NCBI GenBank assembly: GCA_015259235.1
Contig: JABZGM010000009.1
Location: 1-21,799 of the forward strand
Source of the DNA: Alloprevotella sp.
GTDB lineage: Bacteria; Bacteroidota; Bacteroidia; Bacteroidales; Bacteroidaceae
Direction: 5' to 3'
DNA: 21,799 nucleotides
Shown piece after piece: positions 7,073 through 15,156 of this stretch. Numbering within the stretch: position 1 is the first letter of the stretch; the number at the start of each line of letters is the position of its first letter. Below the pieces are notes generated by a model, which saw only the letters and a list, made by a program, of their open reading frames with translations, did not search any database and had not been told where the DNA came from. Both the position numbers and the translations under genes were made by a program.

Positions 7073-9694
7073 CTAGAATCTGTAGGTAGCCGTGAGGTTG
7101 ATGTTGCTAGGTGCACCAGGGAACGAACGGAAGCGATCCAGACCACCGATGTAATAGCGTTTGTCGAGCACGTTGTTCCAGTTGAGTTGCAACTGCATAT
7201 CTCTCACTTTGTAGTAGAGCGCGAGGTTGAGCAAAGTGTAGCCAGGGTAAGCGACCGGTAGTGCTCTTCTGCCCACTTGTCCCTCACGACGGCTTACGCC
7301 ATTGACGCCAAGTCCAAAACCTAAGTCGCGGAACGCACCAGAGGGGATGATGAATTTCGTCCAGAGGTTGGCAGCGTGACGAGGAGTACCAGGACGTTGG
7401 ACGTTGAGGTCTTTAGTGCCAGGAGCCGCCTTGGTGATTTCAGCAACGTTGTAGGTGTAGCTTGCCATAATGCTCCAATAAGGAAGAATGCGACCCGATA
7501 CATCGAATTCCACACCGCGAGACACTTCTTCACCAATGGCTACCAGCAATCTAGGTCTTGCAGGGTCGCCTGCATTGTAAAGACTATTGTTTTTGCGGAT
7601 TCTAAAGAGTGAAGTAGTCACGCTCAAACGCTTGTTGAGATATTCACCTTTAGCACCTACTTCCCACAGTTCGCTCTTCATTGGGTCAAATGGACCTCCC
7701 GCTTCGGGATCACTTTGACGAGCAACAGATTGAGGTTCGAAACCGCGAATCCAAGAAGCATAAACGTTGGTAGAAGGAGTGAGCGCGTAGACCAAACCTA
7801 CACGAGGAATGAAGGCACTTTGTGTGGTCTTCTTTTCAACACCCTTGTTTCTTGTGACATCAGTGAACCATTCCACACGTGCGCTCAGCAGTGCTTGCAA
7901 GCGTCCCCACTGGAGTTGTTCTTGCAAATAAACACCATTAGAGTAGGTGCGTATAGCATCGCCTTGACCATTGGGGTTTCCAGCACCACTTGTGTAGATA
8001 TACTTAGTTACATCTTGGATGCGATTACCCATAGTTGAGTTCAGATCGAAACTAGGAACGTTGGTGCGTGGGTTGCCGTTTTTGTCTAGAATGAACTTAT
8101 CGAGATATTTAGCATCTTTGGCAAGTTTGTCCTTGTCGAAATCGCCTGTTGTGCCGTCCTTTAGTAGGTATCCACCAGCCGAAAGGGAACTAAGACCGGG
8201 AGCAATAGCGGTGTTGAAGTAATCATATCCCAAGAGGAGTTTGTGCTTCGCTGCGCCTGTGGCAACATCCCAAGTGAGGTAGTTGTTGAAGTTGTTGGCG
8301 GTGATGTGGCGATAGCGTTTGTCAAATCTCATTTCCACCTTTGTAGGATCTTCTGTGCCATTAGCCATCAGTTGATAACGGTGTTGTGTAGTGTGTTCTT
8401 CGCCTCTATCCACATAACTAGAGTAGAGATAGGTGCTGTTGAAGAGCAAACCTTTTGCCAACTGGTGAGAGAGAGCAAACGAGAGGTTGAAGGTATTTTC
8501 GCTCAGATAGTCGCTAGCCGCCCCTAGAGAGGAGTAGTAAGGCACAGCAAAGATGTCACCTTTGGCAGGTAGGGAAAGTCCTCTGTCGGGATTACCCATA
8601 TTGTTGTTGTAAGTGATGTCGGCGTTGAGCTGCGTGCGATCGGAGAAGATGTAGGTGAATGAGGGAGCAACAATGAAGGTGGTGACTCCTTGAAGGTCGC
8701 GGAATCCATCGGTGTTTTCATAACCGAGGTTCAAGCGATAGAGAATGTTTTTCTTCTCGTTGAGAGGTCCAGTGAAGTCAGCATATACATTGGAGGTGTT
8801 GAAACTTCCTGCAGTGAGCGACACCGAACGACGTACGACGTCAAGAGGTTTCTTCGTCACACGGTTCACTACACCACCAGGTGCAGCATTTCCAAAGAGA
8901 GCAGAAGCTGGACCTTTGATAACTTCCACGCGCTCGATATTGGCGAGAGAAGATTGACGCCACAATGGAGTAAGTCCGCGCATACCATTGAGGAGGTTAC
9001 CCGAGTTAAGGTTACCCAATGAGCGGAAACCACGAATGCTGAAGTCGTTGTAGGCAGAATATTGACTGATACCACTGATGTTTTTTACCACATCGTTTAC
9101 GGTGATAGCACCTTGGTCGAGCACAAGTTCTTTGGTCACATAACCAATGGACTGTGGCACGTCTTTGAGGGCGGTTGCCGTCTTGGTGCCGACAAACGAA
9201 ACGGAGTTTTTGTACGATTGTTCGCGACGACCCATCACATCGACCGTGGGGAGAGCATCAGAGCGTTCCTGCAAGGCAAAATTGACACCTGTATAACTCT
9301 TGTTGCTGAGTTGAAGTGTGCGTTGTTGAGTGGCATAACCGATGGCATGAACGAGGATTGTCGTTTCACCACTAGGCAATTCACTGAGCGTGAAATAACC
9401 ATTGGCTTTGGTGCGAACAGCACGCTTCATACCTTTCACCGTGATGATAGCTTCGCTGATGGGATTGCCGTTGTTGTCGGTGATTTGTCCACTGATTTCA
9501 GCAAAAGCTCCTTGCTTGGGTTCGGTGCCGTTGGCTGTGCGATTTACGAGTGTGTCGTTTGCTGCTGTAGTGGCATTGTTGGGAGTTGCATTGCCACTCA
9601 ATTTGCTGTCGCCATTTGCGTTGCTAGCAAACGAAGCGGCAGGAATGGTCATAGCTGCGGCAAGCAATGCTACAGGAATGATGGAGGGAGTCAT
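7073..9694 (-). CDS. TonB-dependent siderophore receptor, copy 1
   Basis: An outer-membrane receptor (873 residues from the ATG at 9694) that imports a ferric siderophore using TonB-ExbBD energy. Residues 1-23 look like a signal peptide, though without the usual basic start. A Ser/Thr/Asn-rich linker (25-60), a carboxypeptidase-regulatory-like domain (about 63-143), a TonB-box-like LPTVDVMG (148-155), the plug (about 170-285, with IERVEVIKGPASALFGNAAPGG at 253-274) and a beta-barrel ending in YRF follow. The plug/barrel pattern fits the ferrichrome/coprogen-type receptor family (TIGR01783). An in-frame ATG at 9787 is rejected: the extension is not hydrophobic and is not conserved in the paralogue, which starts at the same MTPSIIPVALL. 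The ligand cannot be read from sequence. A Fur-like box lies about 310 bases upstream. Confidence 0.93.
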   Translation of the reverse strand: MTPSIIPVALLAAAMTIPAASFASNANGDSKLSGNATPNNATTAANDTLVNRTANGTEPKQGAFAEISGQITDNNGNPISEAIITVKGMKRAVRTKANGYFTLSELPSGETTILVHAIGYATQQRTLQLSNKSYTGVNFALQERSDALPTVDVMGRREQSYKNSVSFVGTKTATALKDVPQSIGYVTKELVLDQGAITVNDVVKNISGISQYSAYNDFSIRGFRSLGNLNSGNLLNGMRGLTPLWRQSSLANIERVEVIKGPASALFGNAAPGGVVNRVTKKPLDVVRRSVSLTAGSFNTSNVYADFTGPLNEKKNILYRLNLGYENTDGFRDLQGVTTFIVAPSFTYIFSDRTQLNADITYNNNMGNPDRGLSLPAKGDIFAVPYYSSLGAASDYLSENTFNLSFALSHQLAKGLLFNSTYLYSSYVDRGEEHTTQHRYQLMANGTEDPTKVEMRFDKRYRHITANNFNNYLTWDVATGAAKHKLLLGYDYFNTAIAPGLSSLSAGGYLLKDGTTGDFDKDKLAKDAKYLDKFILDKNGNPRTNVPSFDLNSTMGNRIQDVTKYIYTSGAGNPNGQGDAIRTYSNGVYLQEQLQWGRLQALLSARVEWFTDVTRNKGVEKKTTQSAFIPRVGLVYALTPSTNVYASWIRGFEPQSVARQSDPEAGGPFDPMKSELWEVGAKGEYLNKRLSVTTSLFRIRKNNSLYNAGDPARPRLLVAIGEEVSRGVEFDVSGRILPYWSIMASYTYNVAEITKAAPGTKDLNVQRPGTPRHAANLWTKFIIPSGAFRDLGFGLGVNGVSRREGQVGRRALPVAYPGYTLLNLALYYKVRDMQLQLNWNNVLDKRYYIGGLDRFRSFPGAPSNINLTATYRF

Positions 9695-10141
9695 AAGAAT
9701 TAGGGAGTATAGTGTTGTGATGTTCGGACGACAACGCGCAGTATTGATAATGATCTCCTCTCGTTTGTTCTGAATTTCTGTGGTCAAAATATTCTCTACG
9801 CGTTTAGTCCGATAAATAAGAGAGGAAAAGCGACTGCGAAATTACTCATTTAACTCTTCCGCGACAGAATAAATTGCACATTATCTTAAGAAATGAGTAA
9901 TAAAATACTTAGATTTAGTGATGTGAAAAGGGTGTTCTGCCATCCTTATTTATCAAAATATCCGATAAATAGGTGTAAAATAGCTGTATTCGGACATGAT
10001 ATCATGATAATCATTAGAAACAGCACATCATTGTTTCGAGATTGAGCTCTGTTTCTTAGTTGGTGCTAAGGAAAACAGAATAGGGAAGTATGAGGTTTCG
10101 CACGATTACTACTTGGGCTCAAGTTGTTTTGCTCTTCCGAA
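9695..10141 (-). promoter_or_regulatory. Long regulatory leader of siderophore receptor copy 1
   Basis: This gene-free stretch between the tandem receptors holds, in gene direction, the Fur-like box (10019-10005), a hairpin (about 9945-9954 with 9964-9973), a 28-base block (9902-9929) identical to the other receptor's leader, an 11-bp stem (9841-9851 with 9891-9901), and two direct copies of TCCGATAAATA (plus strand, 9808-9818 and 9961-9971). No exact TAnnTTTG element was found, so the start of transcription is unclear and may use another sigma factor. Confidence 0.5.
10005..10019. promoter_or_regulatory. Fur-like iron-repressor box, receptor copy 1
   Basis: TGATAATCATTAGAA matches the 7-1-7 Fur consensus TGATAATnATTATCA at 12 of 14 defined positions. 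It overlaps further ATGAT/ATCAT half-sites at 9997-10005. It lies far upstream of the start codon, so repression at this site implies a long untranslated leader. Assignment to Fur is by motif only. Confidence 0.5.
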
Positions 10142-10181
10142 AAGCCCCACCACTCACACGATTATGTGAGTGGTGGGGCTT
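10142..10181 (-). terminator. Terminator hairpin after the second siderophore receptor gene
   Basis: A perfect 17-bp stem (10142-10158 with 10165-10181) and six-base loop lie 29 bases past the receptor stop. On the minus strand it ends GGGGCTTTT. It should limit read-through into receptor copy 1, so the two receptors are separately transcribed. Confidence 0.75.
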
Positions 10182-10210
10182 GAGTCTTCGGAAAGTGCTA
10201 AAGCACGCCA

Positions 10211-12802
10211 TTAAAATCTGTAGGTTGCCGTGAGATTGATGTTGCGAGGTGCACCTGGGAAGGAGCGCAAACGGTCATATCCTGAGATATAGTATTGCTT
10301 ATTGAGCGCATTGTTGAGATTCAGTTGGAGCTGGACTTCACGTACCTTATAGTAGAGGGCGAGATTTAGTAGCCCATAACCAGGATAAGATACGACATTC
10401 TCACGACGTCCCACTTGTCCCTTTCGCTCGCTCACGCCGTTCAGACCAACGCCAATGCCAAGATTGCGCAGCATACCTGTGGGAACGATGAATTTTGTCC
10501 AGAGGTTGGCGGAATGGCGTGGAGTGCCTGGACGTTGTAGGTTTAAGTCTTTTGTTCCTTCTGGAGCTTTTGAAATCTCTGCTACATTGAAGGCATAGCT
10601 AGCCATAATGCTCCAATAGGGGAGAATTCGTCCAGAAACATCAAATTCGACACCACGAGAAAGTTCTTCCCCAATAGGCACCATGAGGTCGGGTTGTCCT
10701 GATACTCCAGCATTGTAGAGTGTATTTTTCTGACGGAGACTGAAGAGAGCAGCAGTGACGCTGAGGCGTTTGTTGAGATATTCGCCTTTGGCCCCCACTT
10801 CCCAGAGTTCGCTTTCTACAGGATCGAAAGGTCCTCCTGAGGCAGGATTGCTTTGGACAGCCACACTTTGAGGTTCGAAACCTCGAATCCACGTGGCATA
10901 GAGATTGGTAGAAGGGAGCATGGAATATACCATTCCTACGCGAGGGGTAAAGGCGTGTTGATGGGTTTTGCTCTCCGTGCCATTATCGTGTTGGGTGATG
11001 TCGGTGAACCACTCCATGCGCGCCCCTAAGAGCAGCTGAAGTTTGCGCCAAGTGAGTTGTTCTTGGAGATAAACGCCATTGGTGTATTGGTCGCTAGGAC
11101 GCACATCTTTAGATTCGTAGATGTGTTTGGTCACGTCTTGATAGCGATTGCCAGCAGAAGAATTGAGATTAAAGGCTGGAACATTGGTGCGTGGGTTGCC
11201 GTCTTTGTCTAAGAGATAGTCGTCGATTTTCTTCGTATTGAAGGTTTTGGCTGTGCCTCCATTCTTGAGGAGGTATCCCCCTGCTTCTATGTAGCTAGAA
11301 CCAGGTGCAAGTTGCGTATTAAAATGGTCGTAGCCCACCAAAACCTTGTGTTTTACAGCTCCTGTGGCAACATCCCATGTGAGATAATTATTGAAATTGT
11401 TGTTGCGGAAGTGGCGTTGACGTTGTGTCACGCGCATGAGTACAAGAGAAGGGTTGTCTTTTCCGTCAGCCTTCTTCACAAAAGCATTGTCTTGAGAGTG
11501 CTCCATCAAGTCTTCGTCGTAAGACGAATAGAGATAGGTACTGTTGAAGAGAAGACCTTGGGCTAGTTGATGTGAGAGAGCAAAAGATAAATTAAGATTG
11601 TTCTCCCGCAGATAGTCATTGGCTGCAGACTGTGTGGCAGATATCGGACGAGAGAATAGACTACCATCTCCGAATACGGCGACTCCTCGATCGAGCTTAC
11701 CTTGGTTGTTGACATAAGTCATGTCCACATTAAGCTGTGTGCGGTCGGAAGGTCGATAGGTGAAGGAAGGGGCTACGATGTAGCTCGTGAGTCCTTGGAG
11801 ATTGCGGTAGCTATCTGTGTTTTCATATCCGAGGTTAAGGCGATAGAGCAGAGTCTTTTTATTGTTGAGCGGACCTGTGAAGTCTGCATAAGCGCGTGTG
11901 GTGTTGAAGCTACCCGCAGTGAGAGATACTGATTTTCGAGCGACATCAAGTGGTTTCTTAGTCACGCGGTTGATGATGCCGCCAGGAGCAGCATTGCCGA
12001 AGAGGGCAGAAGCTGGACCTTTGATGACTTCTACACGCTCGATGTTGGCAAGTGAGGATTGACGCCACAAGCTAGTTTGTGTGCGCATGCCATTCACCAA
12101 GTTGCCCGAGTTGCGATTACCCGTTGCTCGGAAGCCACGGATAGAGAAATCGTTGTAGAAAGAATAGGGATTAACACCACTCATGTTTTTCACTACATCA
12201 TTCACGGTGATGGCACCTTGGTCGAGCACCAACTCCTTGGTGACGTAGTTGATGGATTGAGGTACATCTTTGAGCAGTGTCGCAGTTTTGGTGCCCACAA
12301 AAGACACCGTGTTTTTATACGATTGTTCTTTACGTCCCATCACATCGACCGTGGGGAGCACGTCAGTACGCTCTTGTAAAACAAAGTCTATGACTTCATA
12401 GCTCTTGTTGTTTGACAACTTTATGGTGCGTTGTTGTGTAGTATATCCGATGGCATGAATGAGGATTGTCGTTTCACCGCTAGGCAGTTCGCTGAGCGTG
12501 AAATAGCCATTGGCTTTGGTGCGAACAGCGCGCTTCATACCTTTCACCGAGATGGTGGCTTCGCTAATGAGGTTGCCGTTGTTGTCTGTGATTTGTCCAC
12601 GGATTTCAGCGAAAGCACCTTGCTTGGGTGTAGTGCTGTTGGCTGCGCGATTTATGAGTGTGTCGTTAGCTGCTGCAGTGGCATTGTTGGGTGTTGCATT
12701 GCCACTCAGTTTGCTGTCGCTCTTTGCGTTGCTAGCAAACGAAGCGGCAGGAGTGGTCATGGCTGCGGCAAGCAATGCTACAGGAATGATGGAGGGAGTC
12801 AT
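10211..12802 (-). CDS. TonB-dependent siderophore receptor, copy 2
   Basis: An 863-residue outer-membrane receptor with the same architecture as its neighbour: putative signal peptide (1-23), low-complexity linker, carboxypeptidase-regulatory-like domain (about 63-144), TonB-box-like LPTVDVMG, plug with GPASALFGN (262-270) and barrel ending YRF. The N-terminal 160 residues and plug are nearly the same as copy 1, while several barrel loops differ strongly (for example around residues 365-400, 430-455 and 540-580). Copies that keep the TonB-interacting parts but diverge in surface loops usually bind different ligands. The start at 12802 is an ATG with no better in-frame ATG upstream. Regulation by iron is likely from the Fur-like box at 13107-13121. 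Family secure, ligand unknown. Confidence 0.93.
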   Translation of the reverse strand: MTPSIIPVALLAAAMTTPAASFASNAKSDSKLSGNATPNNATAAANDTLINRAANSTTPKQGAFAEIRGQITDNNGNLISEATISVKGMKRAVRTKANGYFTLSELPSGETTILIHAIGYTTQQRTIKLSNNKSYEVIDFVLQERTDVLPTVDVMGRKEQSYKNTVSFVGTKTATLLKDVPQSINYVTKELVLDQGAITVNDVVKNMSGVNPYSFYNDFSIRGFRATGNRNSGNLVNGMRTQTSLWRQSSLANIERVEVIKGPASALFGNAAPGGIINRVTKKPLDVARKSVSLTAGSFNTTRAYADFTGPLNNKKTLLYRLNLGYENTDSYRNLQGLTSYIVAPSFTYRPSDRTQLNVDMTYVNNQGKLDRGVAVFGDGSLFSRPISATQSAANDYLRENNLNLSFALSHQLAQGLLFNSTYLYSSYDEDLMEHSQDNAFVKKADGKDNPSLVLMRVTQRQRHFRNNNFNNYLTWDVATGAVKHKVLVGYDHFNTQLAPGSSYIEAGGYLLKNGGTAKTFNTKKIDDYLLDKDGNPRTNVPAFNLNSSAGNRYQDVTKHIYESKDVRPSDQYTNGVYLQEQLTWRKLQLLLGARMEWFTDITQHDNGTESKTHQHAFTPRVGMVYSMLPSTNLYATWIRGFEPQSVAVQSNPASGGPFDPVESELWEVGAKGEYLNKRLSVTAALFSLRQKNTLYNAGVSGQPDLMVPIGEELSRGVEFDVSGRILPYWSIMASYAFNVAEISKAPEGTKDLNLQRPGTPRHSANLWTKFIVPTGMLRNLGIGVGLNGVSERKGQVGRRENVVSYPGYGLLNLALYYKVREVQLQLNLNNALNKQYYISGYDRLRSFPGAPRNINLTATYRF

Positions 12803-13228
12803 AAAATCAGGAAGATGTTGAGTTATTCGGAACTTAATGCGGAGTTCTGATTGTGCCGTTCCCCGTGGTTTGTTCTGTATAGTTTTTTAGGTAAATCTCT
12901 ACGCTTTTAGTCCGATGAAAGAGAGAATGGGGAAGGAATAAGTAACTGCGAAAATACTGATTTTACTCCTCTACAAAGGATGATATTGCGCACTATCTAA
13001 ATAGATGTGTAGAAAAATACTTAGATTTAGTGATGTGAAAAAGTTATTCTGTCAATAGTACTTTTCAATTTGTGCTAAAATAGGTGCAAACTGTTGCCTT
13101 TTTAGATGATAATAATCATAAAAATCATTAGTTGCACTTGCTCGAATGACTGAAATTGGGTTTATCTAAGCTATTTATTTTCGCATTTACATCCATCACT
13201 TCGTTTCATGCTTTTATTTCTTCGTCTT
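12803..13228 (-). promoter_or_regulatory. Long regulatory leader of siderophore receptor copy 2
   Basis: This gene-free stretch between queG and the receptor is alignable to the leader of copy 1. Shared are the 28-base block (13014-13041), the words TTTGTTCTG and TTTAGTCCGAT and the ACTGCGAAA region. It carries its own stem (TCTACA 12970-12975 with TGTAGA 13008-13013, extended by TTTT/AAAA), a small ATCTA-AA-TAGAT hairpin (12995-13006) and the Fur-like box. No clear terminator for queG was seen. Confidence 0.5.
13107..13121. promoter_or_regulatory. Fur-like iron-repressor box, receptor copy 2
   Basis: TGATAATAATCATAA matches TGATAATnATTATCA at 12 of 14 defined positions. It lies about 305 bases upstream of the receptor start, at nearly the same distance as the box of copy 1, which supports a real shared operator. 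Confidence 0.5.
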
Positions 13229-14374
13229 TTAGTCCTCTTGGTGCTTATCGCAGGCTGTGTCAATGTTGGAGAACATCGCCTCAATGTTGCGTTTTAATCC
13301 CTCATATTTGGCGCGTTTCACGGCAGAACCTTTGAAGAGGGTGCGATATTCCTCGAGGGTGAGATGGCGCCAGTCTTCCCAAGTCATGGCAAGGAGGGCG
13401 GGAGAGGGCTGGAAAGCCTCAATGTTGGTGGGACGCGCTAGTCGATTCCACGGACAGACATCGCCACAGCGGTCGCAACCGTAGAACATTTCGCCCATCT
13501 TTTCTCCTGTCCCTTCGGGCAGTTGTTCTCCGCGGTATTCGATGGTGAGGTAAGAAAGACATTTGCGTGCATCTAGTCCTCGCTCGCTAAGGCACTGCGC
13601 TGGGCAGGCTCTCAGGCACTTTGTGCAGGTGCCGCAGCGATTCTCCACAGGGCCGTCGAAGGCATCGGCAGGGAGCGTGAGAAAGAGTTCTCCAAGAAAG
13701 AAATAACTCCCAGCTCCAGGGATAATCAACTGAGAATTTTTCCCAATCCAACCAAGTCCTGACTTCCAAGCCCAGTAGCGTTCGTCGACGGGGGCGGTGT
13801 CGGTGAACACGCGAGAGGTTTCTAACTGTTCGGCTGCTGCGGTGTGCCCGTTGTCAATGAGGTGTTGGCGGATGTTTCCTAAAAGTTGAAACAATCGGGC
13901 TTTCATCTCGTCGTGATAGTCTTTGCCGCGGGCATAGCGCGCTAGGGGAATGTAGCGTTCTTTCTGCTTTTCTCTGCGCGGATTTGTTGTGGATGCAGGG
14001 GAAATGGACGAGGGAGTTGTTTTCTCTGCATCAAAAGTGTTGGATGAGGTGGTTGATGTTGTGTTTTCAGTTAAGTTATGTGCTGTCTTGTCGTCTGATG
14101 GGGGATAGTTTGGTGCGCTTTCTTCGGGAACGAACGTATAGTAGTTGAGTGCGAGAGAGACAATGCACTGCACCCCTTCGACCAGAAGGCGCGGGTCACG
14201 ACGTTTGTCTTCATTGCGCTCGAGATAGCTCATTTCTCCGTGCATACCTTCATCGAGCCACTGCTGACGCCGTGCCACGTGTTCTGCGTCCATGGGGAGC
14301 GCAGGGGAGATGCCGCAAGCAAAAAAGCCGAGGCGTTGTGCTTCGGCTTTGATGTATTCGGAGGAAAGAATCAT
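13229..14374 (-). CDS. queG: Epoxyqueuosine reductase QueG
   Basis: A cobalamin- and 4Fe-4S-dependent cytoplasmic enzyme for the last step of queuosine synthesis in tRNA, reducing epoxyqueuosine to queuosine. From the ATG at 14374 it has 381 residues. Visible are the catalytic-region motif TDTAPVDERYWAWKSGLGWIGKN (Asp192), cluster one CGTCTKCLRACP (Cys247, 250, 253, 257) and cluster two CDRCGDVCPWN (Cys300, 303, 307). The upstream frame extension begins with GTG (14413) and is unlikely. Odd: residues about 83-137 are a Ser/Thr/Asn-rich insertion between the FVPEE segment and RYIPLARYARGKDYH, a region where most QueG proteins have a short loop. It follows the deacetylase with a 78-base gap and is probably in that operon. 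Confidence 0.95.
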   Translation of the reverse strand: MILSSEYIKAEAQRLGFFACGISPALPMDAEHVARRQQWLDEGMHGEMSYLERNEDKRRDPRLLVEGVQCIVSLALNYYTFVPEESAPNYPPSDDKTAHNLTENTTSTTSSNTFDAEKTTPSSISPASTTNPRREKQKERYIPLARYARGKDYHDEMKARLFQLLGNIRQHLIDNGHTAAAEQLETSRVFTDTAPVDERYWAWKSGLGWIGKNSQLIIPGAGSYFFLGELFLTLPADAFDGPVENRCGTCTKCLRACPAQCLSERGLDARKCLSYLTIEYRGEQLPEGTGEKMGEMFYGCDRCGDVCPWNRLARPTNIEAFQPSPALLAMTWEDWRHLTLEEYRTLFKGSAVKRAKYEGLKRNIEAMFSNIDTACDKHQED

Positions 14375-14452
14375 GTGTTGTGTCTGTGTTGAGAGAACTG
14401 TGGAGTGAACCACGAAAGTTGGAAGAGAAGGTATGGGGTGTTGTGGAGTGGG

Positions 14453-15064
14453 TTAGGGAAAAACCTTAAACTCATAGCCTTGTTTGAGTAACCATTCTAT
14501 GGCGCGAGGGAGCGCGTATTGGAGTTTCTCGTAACTCTTGATGCTGTCGTGGAAGGTGATGATGCTTCCATTGCGTGCATAGTGGCGCACATTGGCTAAA
14601 ACCTCCTTTCCTGTGAGGTGAGAGGAATAGTCACGGGTCACCAAGTCCCACATTACCACGCGATATCTTCTGGAGATGGCATTATATTGTCGCCATTTCA
14701 TCCATCCATGCGGTGGACGAAAGAGGTCTGTGTGGAGATATTCATTGGCACGCTCCACATTGCGCACATAACTGCTGATGCCGTGGAGATGTCCTGAGAT
14801 GTGGTTGAAGGTGTGGTTGCCGAGTCGATGTCCTCTTCTGCGCACCTCTTCGAAAATCTCTGGATATTTGCGAATGTTGTCGCCCACCATGAAGAATGTC
14901 GCTTTGATGTTGTATTGATCCAACACATCGAGCACCCAAGGTGTCACCTCTGGTATCGGTCCGTCATCGAAGGTGAGATAGACCGAATGCTCATTGGGAT
15001 CCATACGCCAGAGAGCATTTGGATAGAGCCAACGGAGGAAAAAAGCGGGTTGTTCGATAATCAT
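14453..15064 (-). CDS. Polysaccharide deacetylase (NodB domain, CE4)
   Basis: A 203-residue metal-dependent deacetylase of the carbohydrate esterase 4 fold, which removes N- or O-acetyl groups from glycans or peptidoglycan. The five NodB motifs are visible: TFDDGP (Asp33-Asp34), HTFNH (metal ligands His84 and His88), RPPHG (116-120), the W/D region MWDLVTRDY (138-146) and the late ITFHDS (His172). There is no obvious signal peptide, but a short hydrophobic/aromatic start could touch the membrane. Start: ATG at 15064 is preferred over a GTG at 15073. It lies between the DUF2723 gene and queG on one strand, which suggests co-transcription through the hairpin at 15118. Substrate unknown. Confidence 0.92.
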   Translation of the reverse strand: MIIEQPAFFLRWLYPNALWRMDPNEHSVYLTFDDGPIPEVTPWVLDVLDQYNIKATFFMVGDNIRKYPEIFEEVRRRGHRLGNHTFNHISGHLHGISSYVRNVERANEYLHTDLFRPPHGWMKWRQYNAISRRYRVVMWDLVTRDYSSHLTGKEVLANVRHYARNGSIITFHDSIKSYEKLQYALPRAIEWLLKQGYEFKVFP

Positions 15065-15117
15065 AGTGTACACTCAAAAGAGAGGGGCAGCAACCGCTGT
15101 CAAGAAGACAGAAATCT

Positions 15118-15142
15118 GCCCCAGACTTTGAGAGTCTGGGGC
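15118..15142 (-). terminator. Hairpin between the DUF2723 and deacetylase genes
   Basis: A perfect 10-bp stem (GCCCCAGACT 15118-15127 with AGTCTGGGGC 15133-15142) and five-base loop is extended by AAAT/ATTT across a small internal loop. On the minus strand it is followed by AGATTTCTGTCTTCTT, a poor T-tract. It is probably a partial terminator or attenuator that lowers expression of the two downstream genes. Confidence 0.55.
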
Positions 15143-15156
15143 GAATTTCGGAAAGA

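Noticed and set aside
9062..9703. Plus-strand frame of 213 codons that has a relative at 12431-12850
   Set aside because: The two resemble each other only because they are antisense to the same duplicated receptor region.
9695..9787. Upstream ATG at 9787 giving receptor copy 1 a 31-residue N-terminal extension
   Set aside because: The extension is polar, precedes the signal-peptide-like segment and has no in-frame counterpart in the paralogue, whose ATG aligns with 9694.
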